In this document: piece by piece, positions 1-5,519 of the stretch
Layout of the letters: every line of letters starts with the position of its first letter
Numbering within the stretch: position 1 is the first letter of the stretch
NCBI GenBank assembly: GCA_023460875.1
Contig: JAEWOQ010000373.1
Location: forward strand, 1-11,339
Reading direction: 5' to 3'
From: Pseudomonadota bacterium
GTDB lineage: Bacteria; Myxococcota_A; Polyangia; Polyangiales; Polyangiaceae
DNA length: 11,339 nt
Program-made: the position numbers and the translations under genes
The notes under the pieces: generated by a model
Databases searched by the model: none
What the model saw: the letters and a program-made list of their open reading frames with translations, nothing else
Told to the model about the DNA's origin: nothing

Positions 1-63
1 GCGCTCGGGCCCTAAGCCAGCGTGGCTCGAGGTGGGCGTACGTCGCCCCTTGCTCGTTCTTCC

Positions 64-726
64 ATGCGTCGTTCTCCCGTTGCGCCCCGTCGTGCTCGTC
101 GTGCGCGCCGCTCTCGCGGTGACCGTACGGCGAGCTGCCTTCTTCTCCTCTGCTCGCTGTTGCCGAGCAGACAGGCGATCGCGCAGGCGTCCCCAGCGCC
201 AGACGATGGCGAGTCATCTGCCCCCTCCCCGGTCGAAGAGGACGCCCCGGAGGCTGAAGCTCCGCCTAGCAATGGCGCTGCGCGATCGCCCGCCGATCAA
301 CCGCTCGAAGACGCTTCCCCTGCCGTGAGGGCGCCGGAGCCCTTACGGATCGTGCAACCGACGTACCCTAAGGGCGCCGTGGGGCTGGCCAACGTCGTGC
401 TCGTGCTCGTGATCGACACGAGCGGCGTCGTGACGGCTGCAAGAGTCCACTCCTCCGCGGGACCCGCCTTCGACGAAGCGGCCCTCGCTGCTGCGCGCCA
501 ATCGATCTTCGAGCCCGCGCGGAGGAATGGCACGCCGGTCGTGGCGCGGATTCTGTTCGAGAGCGTGCTCGTGCCTCCGAGCTTGGAGGAAGCAGAAGCG
601 GCCGGATCCGTGCCCTCCGGGGGAGCGCCCATCACGAGGGCCGCGGCGGCCTCTCCAGAGGCTGTACAACGGCTGGCACGATCAGTTCATGTACGACACG
701 CCCGGCGTGCCGAGAGCGCTCGGTGA
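64..726 (+). CDS. Secreted TonB C-terminal-domain protein, probably truncated
   Basis: From the ATG at 64 the product has a very basic N-region, a hydrophobic stretch (about residues 24-39) and an AQA/S-type signal peptidase I site near residue 42. A Pro/Glu/Ala-rich linker follows, then a TonB C-terminal domain (about 93-172) with the usual QPTYP start, a V-x-V-x-V-I-D-x-S-G-V-V strand and a DEAAL-AAAR-FEPAR helix/strand end. TonB domains contact the TonB box and plug of outer-membrane receptors in the periplasm. In myxobacteria such a domain often sits at the N-terminus of a TonB-dependent receptor, ahead of plug and barrel. Here the frame runs only about 48 residues further, into an Ala/Arg-rich tail, and stops inside DNA that codes for an aminotransferase in another frame. 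I infer a receptor that lost plug and barrel, or a stand-alone TonB with a scrambled C-terminus. A GTG at 22 would add 14 basic residues and put the signal sequence too far in. No clear ribosome site is visible. Confidence 0.7.
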   Translation: MRRSPVAPRRARRARRSRGDRTASCLLLLCSLLPSRQAIAQASPAPDDGESSAPSPVEEDAPEAEAPPSNGAARSPADQPLEDASPAVRAPEPLRIVQPTYPKGAVGLANVVLVLVIDTSGVVTAARVHSSAGPAFDEAALAAARQSIFEPARRNGTPVVARILFESVLVPPSLEEAEAAGSVPSGGAPITRAAAASPEAVQRLARSVHVRHARRAESAR

Positions 727-1459
727 GCTGACGACGCGCTTGCCCCTCTTCGTCGCGGCCGACGAAGAGCCGGTGCTCGCGGCGATCCGCGCCGGCAAGG
801 ACCGGCTCGCCGCGGTGCTGCTGTCGCTGCCTTACGGGCGCGTAGTCTCGAGAGAGTTCCTCGAGAAGCTGCGTGAGGTCTGCACCGCGAGCGGCGTGCT
901 CTTCGTGTTCGATGAGATCGTCACCGGCTTCCGCTTGGCGCGTGGTGGAGCACAAGAGCTCTACGGTATCGAGGCGGACTACGTGTGCGTCTCGAAGGCG
1001 TTGGCGGCCGGGATGCCTCTGTCTGCGGTGGCCGGCCCACGCAAGTACCTCGACGCAATGGACGGCCTGCAGGTGTCGACGACCTTCGGGGGAGAGCTCC
1101 TCTCCCTGGCTGCTTGCGAGGCAGCGCTCGGGATCTACCGTACGAAGAACTACTTCGAGCACCTAGCGGACCTCGGCCGGCGGCTGCGTGAGGCAGTCAA
1201 CGAGGCGGCAGGCAACGTCGGAGCGCCTCTCCGCGTGCTCGGTTACGACGCCATCCCCTTCTTTCTCTTCGATCCCGATCCGTTACGGCACGCGGCGCTC
1301 ATGCGCACCTTCCAAGGCGAGATGGCGGCGCGTGGTGTGTTGCTCCGTCGCGACGTCAACTTCCTCTGTGGCGCTCACACCGCCGAGCAGATGGATTTCA
1401 CCGCTGATGCCACCCGTGAGAGCCTGAAGGCGATGAAAGCGGCGGGCGCGTTCGGCTGA
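527..1459 (+). pseudogene. Class-III PLP aminotransferase, N-terminally truncated
   Basis: The frame is open from an ATG at 527, but family-like sequence starts only near 665 (YNGWHD, equivalent to the YHGWHD motif). From there to the stop about 265 residues match the C-terminal two thirds of glutamate-1-semialdehyde aminomutase-like, class-III-fold enzymes, usually about 430 residues long. Visible landmarks are FVFDEIVTGFR (the Asp pairs with the pyridine nitrogen of PLP) and VSKALAAGMPLSAVAG, whose Lys codon at 995-997 is the expected Schiff-base lysine. STTFGGELLSLAA and the small C-terminal domain follow. The N-terminal arm and the phosphate-binding Gly/Ser/Thr segment are missing, and the first 46 codons read as noise antisense to or overlapping the TonB frame. 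An ATG at 689 could allow translation of a shortened product, but an active enzyme is unlikely. The exact substrate cannot be told. Confidence 0.75.
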
Positions 1460-1465
1460 AGCACA

Positions 1466-1485
1466 GGTTGCTCGCGCTCGCGACC
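1466..1485. terminator. Weak hairpin between convergent genes
   Basis: GGTTGC and GCGACC can pair (one G-U) around an 8-base loop in the 67-base gap between the aminotransferase remnant and the convergent lipoprotein gene. There is no T-run on either strand. The position fits a terminator, but the structure itself is unremarkable. Confidence 0.2.
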
Positions 1486-1526
1486 GTCGTCCCAGTCCGT
1501 TAAGATACCGGCGATGGGGTCCGTGC

Positions 1527-3233
1527 TCACTGGATGATGAGCGTGTTGGTGCCCCGCAGGGCAGCGCGAATCGTGAGCCACACTTGGCCGCGATCCGGGT
1601 CGGGGGACGCGAAGTAGCCTGCGTCCTCCGCGAGACTCTGGCCGTTCAAGGTGACGACGCTAGGTTGCTCGATGCCTTGTACGACGAAGACCGGATTTTC
1701 GAGCAGCTCTGTGTCGATCGAAAGCTCGACCAGGCCGCCCGTCGCCCGCAGATTGAAGGTGGCGTAGCGTGGGTCGAAGCCGGGTAGGGTGAGCGGTACG
1801 CTGTCGGTACGCCCCACACCGCCGGGTAGTTCGGTGACGAGCTCGCCGACGCTCGGCTCGAGCGTCGTCTGCTGGATGGCTTCGACTTCGCTGACTTGAG
1901 CTTCGGTTGGCGTCTTGGAAAACTGCCCGAGCACCATGAAAACGGAGTAGCTCTGGTAGGGGTGACCGACGGCGAGATCTTGATCCCCGTAGGTGAGATA
2001 CTGGTCCGGGCGCCCGGTGCCAGCGTCGGAGAGCCCGCCCAGAGCGCCATAGTTCGTGCCCCAGGCCAAGCGATGGGACTGGGTCGGCATGTCCAGGCAG
2101 CTGGGGTCGTAGAAGCAGAGCTCGTACTGATTGATTTGGTAGGTCCAGTTCCAGTCGGGGGTCATCACCGTCGACTGTCCGTCGACCCATGATTGGTCGT
2201 CGGAAGTTTTCCCCCAGTTATTGTAGAACCAGTAGCCGCCCGCGTCGTGCTGGGCGTAGGTTTCGGTTTGCACCGCGCCCATTTCGGCGTCGGTCTCCGT
2301 TACCCAGGCGTGCACGTAGGGCACGGTGTTGAGCTCCGTGTAGTCCCAAGAGCTGTTCGCGGTGAGGGGCGCGGAGGTCGTTCGGAACTTGCGCCGGTCG
2401 CCCCAGCCGACGCCGGAAATCACGGCGTCCGAGCCATCGCCATCCCAGGCCAAGTCGCCATAGGGCGTGCGGATGTCGGCGACGAGCTCGCCAGCTGGTA
2501 TGTCCGTCATGTCGTAGGTCGTCGCCAGCACCGGGTTCGTCCGACCGGTGGCGAAGAACCAATGCTGGGTGACGGGTACATCGTGCCCGGCGATCCTCGG
2601 CGTGGATTCGTACTCGTAGATCGTGTGGTGTTTGCCGATGAAGACGGCGCCGAATCGTCCAGGCAAATCCTGGCCGATCGTCGCTGTCTCACCGTAGTGG
2701 TTGACGGTGTAGCCCCAGCCCCTATGGCCCGCGGCGCCCGTGCCAGTGATGACTCGAGGAGAGCCTCCAAAATCGTAGGTGACTCGGCGCACGTAGCCGC
2801 CGCCAACGCGCACGAGCGCCGCGCTGCGCGGCTTGCACTCGGCGTCCCGCCAGCGCACCTCGTCCGAGCTCGCTCCAGCGATGGACTGTTCGGTTTCGAG
2901 CACCAGAGCAGGGCAGGGATCGGCGGGGACGCCGCTGGACGTTCCGCCAGAGCCTTGCCCGGAGCCAGCCGCGCCGCCGCTCGCGTTTCCATCGGGATTG
3001 CCGGTAGCACCGCCGGTCGTCTGATTGCCGTTGCCGGTCGAGCCGGCCACATTGCTTGCTTCGGCTCGAGACCCTGGTGAACAGGCGAAGGTGCTCGCGG
3101 TCAAACCGAGGAGGAGGAGCCGTAGTCGAAACCGGTGATTGTCTTGCCAGGGACTTCCGTGTGAGGGCACGAGCACCTTGGACCCCAGCGGAGCTCGAGG
3201 CACAAGTAGCGTGCTTTCGTGGTGAGTCGCCAT
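1527..3233 (-). CDS. Large uncharacterised lipoprotein with Gly/Ser/Asn linker
   Basis: The protein is exported and lipid-anchored. A basic then leucine-rich segment (RFRLRLLLLGLTASTFAC) ends in a lipobox whose Cys is residue 51 from the ATG chosen here. A linker of about 50 Gly/Ser/Thr/Asn/Ala residues follows, as in many myxobacterial surface lipoproteins. The folded part (about residue 105 to 568) is rich in Trp, Tyr, Asp and Gly (for example HWFFATGRTNP, YWFYNNWGK, DWNWTYQINQYELCFYDP) and looks all-beta. Its last 80 residues resemble a beta-sandwich module of the kind found at the end of carbohydrate-active enzymes. I do not recognise the family; a sugar-binding or sugar-cleaving role is only a guess from composition. 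The ATG at 3233 has AGGGA just upstream. A GTG at 3254 lengthens it by 7 residues, while in-frame GTGs at 3176 or 3170 would give a more normal 30-32 residue lipoprotein signal, so the start is uncertain. Confidence 0.8.
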   Translation of the reverse strand: MATHHESTLLVPRAPLGSKVLVPSHGSPWQDNHRFRLRLLLLGLTASTFACSPGSRAEASNVAGSTGNGNQTTGGATGNPDGNASGGAAGSGQGSGGTSSGVPADPCPALVLETEQSIAGASSDEVRWRDAECKPRSAALVRVGGGYVRRVTYDFGGSPRVITGTGAAGHRGWGYTVNHYGETATIGQDLPGRFGAVFIGKHHTIYEYESTPRIAGHDVPVTQHWFFATGRTNPVLATTYDMTDIPAGELVADIRTPYGDLAWDGDGSDAVISGVGWGDRRKFRTTSAPLTANSSWDYTELNTVPYVHAWVTETDAEMGAVQTETYAQHDAGGYWFYNNWGKTSDDQSWVDGQSTVMTPDWNWTYQINQYELCFYDPSCLDMPTQSHRLAWGTNYGALGGLSDAGTGRPDQYLTYGDQDLAVGHPYQSYSVFMVLGQFSKTPTEAQVSEVEAIQQTTLEPSVGELVTELPGGVGRTDSVPLTLPGFDPRYATFNLRATGGLVELSIDTELLENPVFVVQGIEQPSVVTLNGQSLAEDAGYFASPDPDRGQVWLTIRAALRGTNTLIIQ

Positions 3234-3243
3234 GGATCCCTGG

Positions 3244-3273
3244 ATGTTACGCACGTCGTCCCCGCGCGATCAA
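3244..3273 (-). promoter_or_regulatory. Possible sigma-70 promoter of the lipoprotein gene
   Basis: On the minus strand TTGATC (3273-3268) and TAACAT (3249-3244) are separated by 18 bases, each matching four of six consensus positions. The -10 box ends 10 bases before the ATG at 3233, giving a leader of only a few bases. The match is modest and could be chance. Confidence 0.25.
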
Positions 3274-3429
3274 CGAGCGTATCCCGGGTGGCTCTCCGGC
3301 CGATACGGTCGGGTCGCACCCGTACCTCGTCGTCGAGAGCGCCGACCCCTCACACTCGCCCCTTCGCTCACCTTCACCCAACCCTGCACCGCTACTACAC
3401 CGCTAGCGGCATCGCGCCACCTGCCCCGA

Positions 3430-3441
3430 TGGCACGTGCCA
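3430..3441. promoter_or_regulatory. Perfect 12-bp palindrome in the divergent intergenic region
   Basis: TGGCACGTGCCA lies in the 342-base gap (3234-3575) between the divergent lipoprotein and GST-like genes. It could bind a dimeric regulator. Read with the next bases it also gives GG-N10-GC spacing like a sigma-54 -24/-12 element, but the -12 half (ACGCT) is poor. The gap otherwise holds a 9-base tandem repeat (GGCCACTTG twice, about 3548-3565) just before the GST ribosome site, and no gene I can support. Confidence 0.3.
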
Positions 3442-3575
3442 CGCTTCGTGCGCCGCTGGGCTGGCGGCGCTGGCGGCGGCGGTCATTCCGCGGCGCTGCG
3501 ACGCACATTCCAGTCTGCCGCGGTCTCACCGCTTATTGGCACGGGGGGGCCACTTGGGCCACTTGGAGACATCCT

Positions 3576-4235
3576 ATGAACTCCCCGCCCCTCAAACTCA
3601 CCGGCCGCAGCACCTCCCACTTCACGCGCGTCGCGCGGATCTTCGCCCTGGAGCTCGGTGTGGACCTCGAGGTCGAGGTGGCCCACGACCTGTCGGTGCT
3701 CGGCTCTGACAACTACGGCGGCAACCCCGCCCTGCGCGTGCCCACGCTGCACCTCGGCGACGTCGCGCTGTTCGGGACGGACAACATCTGCCGCAAGCTC
3801 GCGGAGATCGCCGGCCGTGCCGACGACCCCCGCGTCGTCCTCACCCACCAAGTCACCTCCGACCTGGTGCGCAGCGCGCAAGAGATGGTGTGGCACGCCA
3901 TGGCCGCCCAGGTGCAGATGGTCGTCGGCCTCCGCCTGGCGCAGCTCCCCCGCGAAAACCTCTTCTTCGCCAAAGCCGAAGCCGGCCTGCTCGGCGCCCT
4001 CACCTGGCTCGAAGCGCGCCTCGACCCCGTCCTCGCCGAGCTCCCCTCCCCGCGCGACGTGAGCGTCTTCGAAGTCACGCTGTTCTGCCTGCTCGAGCAC
4101 CTCGTCTTCCGCCGCAACGTGCCCCTCGACGCGTTCCCGCGGCTCCGCGCCTTCGCCGCGAGCTATGCGCTCCGCGAGTCGTCCCAGCGCACGCCGTACC
4201 AAGTCGACCCCGCGCCCTCACCCGCTTCGGCGTAA
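3576..4235 (+). CDS. Glutathione S-transferase-like protein
   Basis: This is a 219-residue cytosolic protein with the two-part GST layout. The N-terminal thioredoxin-like domain (about 5-80) has the active-site loop region GRSTSHFTRVARI, the NPALRVPTL turn with the expected cis-proline (Pro56), and LFGTDNICR, where Thr68-Asp69 replaces the usual Glu-Ser that holds the gamma-glutamyl group. An all-helical C-terminal domain (about 90-200) follows. GSTs conjugate or reduce glutathione adducts. Because the GSH-contact residues vary, real glutathione use is not certain. The ATG at 3576 is preferred because GGAG sits seven bases upstream (3565-3568) and homology begins right after it. The frame is open further upstream (to 3219), but that part has no recognisable protein features. 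It stands alone, divergent from the lipoprotein gene. Confidence 0.85.
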   Translation: MNSPPLKLTGRSTSHFTRVARIFALELGVDLEVEVAHDLSVLGSDNYGGNPALRVPTLHLGDVALFGTDNICRKLAEIAGRADDPRVVLTHQVTSDLVRSAQEMVWHAMAAQVQMVVGLRLAQLPRENLFFAKAEAGLLGALTWLEARLDPVLAELPSPRDVSVFEVTLFCLLEHLVFRRNVPLDAFPRLRAFAASYALRESSQRTPYQVDPAPSPASA

Positions 4236-4392
4236 GCGGGCGCCGGTTTCCCCTCCGGCACGACCAACGGCGAGACGAAACACCGCTATGCCGCAGCTCG
4301 ATTCGTGACGGTCGCCTTGTAGCTGGAGGTGGCGAGGAAGGCGTGGTCGAGGGCAGCAGCCGGGCGTGTGTTCTGATCGCGCTCACGCTCAC

Positions 4393-4450
4393 TCGGACAG
4401 CTCGCGTCGCGCTCCCGCCCGAAGGGATACATGCGATGAATCGGACAGCT
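4393..4450. repeat. 10-base direct repeat in the gap before the toxin gene end
   Basis: TCGGACAGCT occurs at 4393-4402 and again at 4441-4450. The gap 4236-4455 lies between the convergent GST-like and GNAT genes and shows no gene. A short GCCGG/CCGGC hairpin at 4242-4259 lacks a T-run. Confidence 0.3.
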
Positions 4451-4455
4451 GCTAA

Positions 4456-5001
4456 TCACGTCGATCTTCCTTTACGAGACTTGGACACCCTTGCCCCACC
4501 GCTGTGAAGAGCTCTCTCCGCCGTTGCGAGCGCCAGGAAGAGACCTCGAGGCAGACTCGAGAATCGGTGAAAGCCGTGATGTTCGTAGAAAGCGACGGCC
4601 AGCTCGTCCTTCGCATCGACGAGGAGCGCGAACGCGGCTGCCTCGGCTCGAAGACCCCGAGCCGCCGCGTCGGCGAGCAGTGCCCCTCCCAGCCCTCGGC
4701 CTCGAAAATGGAGATCCACGGCCAGTCGGCCCACACGAACGGCCGGGGTGGACGGGTAACGTGGCAACTTCTTTCTGATGTTCTCCGGTAGATCGGGAGT
4801 CGGGATGCTGGCGGCGGCGATGGTGTAAAAGCCTGCGACGCGTGCCGTCTCGGCCTCTACGGCGACGTAGCAGCTCGCCACCCGACGGCGAACGTCCTGG
4901 GTCACCTGGATCCGAAAGTACCGATCCAGCGCCTGTACGCCGGAGGAGAACGTCGAGCGGTCGTGCCCGGCCAGGGCTTCGACGAGGAACGGAGCACTCA
5001 C
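4456..5001 (-). CDS. GNAT acetyltransferase toxin (TacT/AtaT-like)
   Basis: This is a 181-residue GNAT-fold enzyme. Toxins of this group transfer an acetyl group from acetyl-CoA to the amino acid on charged tRNA and so stop translation. Diagnostic parts: the FSSGVQALDRYFR start (about 18-30), QDVRRRVASCYVAVE, GFYTIAAASIP, the acetyl-CoA loop RGRGLGG (100-106) after GRLAVD, and AFYEHHGF (137-144), whose Tyr139 is at the usual catalytic position. This order is typical of GNAT partners of DUF1778 antitoxins. The start codon overlaps the antitoxin stop by four bases (ATGA), so the two are translationally coupled. The last dozen residues are basic and probably disordered, making it slightly longer than usual. 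All key motifs are intact, so it is probably active. The target tRNA cannot be read from the sequence. Confidence 0.9.
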   Translation of the reverse strand: MSAPFLVEALAGHDRSTFSSGVQALDRYFRIQVTQDVRRRVASCYVAVEAETARVAGFYTIAAASIPTPDLPENIRKKLPRYPSTPAVRVGRLAVDLHFRGRGLGGALLADAAARGLRAEAAAFALLVDAKDELAVAFYEHHGFHRFSSLPRGLFLALATAERALHSGGARVSKSRKGRST

Positions 5002-5279
5002 GGCTCACGGAGCAGCGCGCGACGCCGTGAAAAGGCACGCCTGAGTGCAGGCTTGGGGGCAGGGGGCTTCGCAAGAGCCTTCGCCAGCCGCTCCTGGTCG
5101 GCCAGGGAGAGCCGCACGATCTCGGCTTCCATCAGGGCTTGCCGGGCTGCTTCGTGAGCTGCCGTGACCACGAAATCGGTCAGGGTGCGCCCCTGGATCT
5201 CTGCTGCACGCTTGAGGAGGGCGTGAACGCTCTTGGGTAAGCGGGCCTCCAAACGAGCCGTCGCCGACGAATGAGCCAT
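4998..5279 (-). CDS. DUF1778-type ribbon-helix-helix antitoxin
   Basis: This 93-residue protein is the partner of the GNAT toxin. The N-terminal part (ATARLEARLPKSVHALLKRA, then IQGRTLTDFVVTAAHEAA) is a ribbon-helix-helix DNA-binding dimer of the TacA/DUF1778 kind. The C-terminal region (from about 50) is the flexible toxin-neutralising tail and ends in a basic PALRRAFSRRRALLREP stretch. The family binds its toxin and represses its own promoter. Here an inverted repeat sits inside the promoter spacer immediately upstream, as expected for autoregulation. The ATG at 5279 lies six bases after the predicted -10 box, so the message would begin at or within a base of the start codon. Confidence 0.9.
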   Translation of the reverse strand: MAHSSATARLEARLPKSVHALLKRAAEIQGRTLTDFVVTAAHEAARQALMEAEIVRLSLADQERLAKALAKPPAPKPALRRAFSRRRALLREP

Positions 5280-5285
5280 GTTCCC

Positions 5286-5314
5286 AATGTACGGCAGATT
5301 GCCGGGTGTGTCCA
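5286..5314 (-). promoter_or_regulatory. Antitoxin promoter with operator in the spacer
   Basis: On the minus strand TGGACA (5314-5309, five of six) and TACATT (5291-5286, four of six) are separated by exactly 17 bases. The spacer carries the inverted repeat CGGCA-ATC-TGCCG (5304-5292), placed so that a bound ribbon-helix-helix protein would block RNA polymerase. The predicted start point falls on the A of the antitoxin ATG (5279), which implies a leaderless mRNA. The rest of the gap, 5315-5519, shows no convincing gene. Confidence 0.6.
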
Positions 5315-5519
5315 GAGGGCTTCATGCTGCCTCGAAACCCCCTGCTGGGCGGGGAGGCGCGCCAGGTACCGCAAGCCCAGGGCGATGGGGCCACCTCTCG
5401 TAGCCTCCGTGGACGGCGTGACGATCTCCGGCTTCCCCGGCCGGCCTGAGCCCCCCCGACCACCGCCGAAACCGCCGCCGACCAGAGGACTGTTCGGGCA
5501 GCTCTCGCTGTCTCACTGC

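Noticed and set aside
2193..3080. Plus-strand open frame of 295 codons
   Set aside because: Antisense to the lipoprotein gene, with Val/Arg/Gly-rich noise and no motif.
3219..3575. N-terminal extension of the GST-like protein
   Set aside because: The sequence before Met at 3576 is Arg/Pro/Trp-rich without homology, and a good GGAG site sits seven bases before 3576.
4242..4259. GCCGG/CCGGC hairpin after the GST-like gene as a terminator
   Set aside because: Only five base pairs with an 8-base loop and no T-run.
5323..5516. Short minus-strand coding-like stretch (PEIVTPSTEATRGGPIALGL) between the HNH and antitoxin genes
   Set aside because: About 30 plausible codons only, no start, and the frame runs on through the antitoxin promoter; too little to call a gene.
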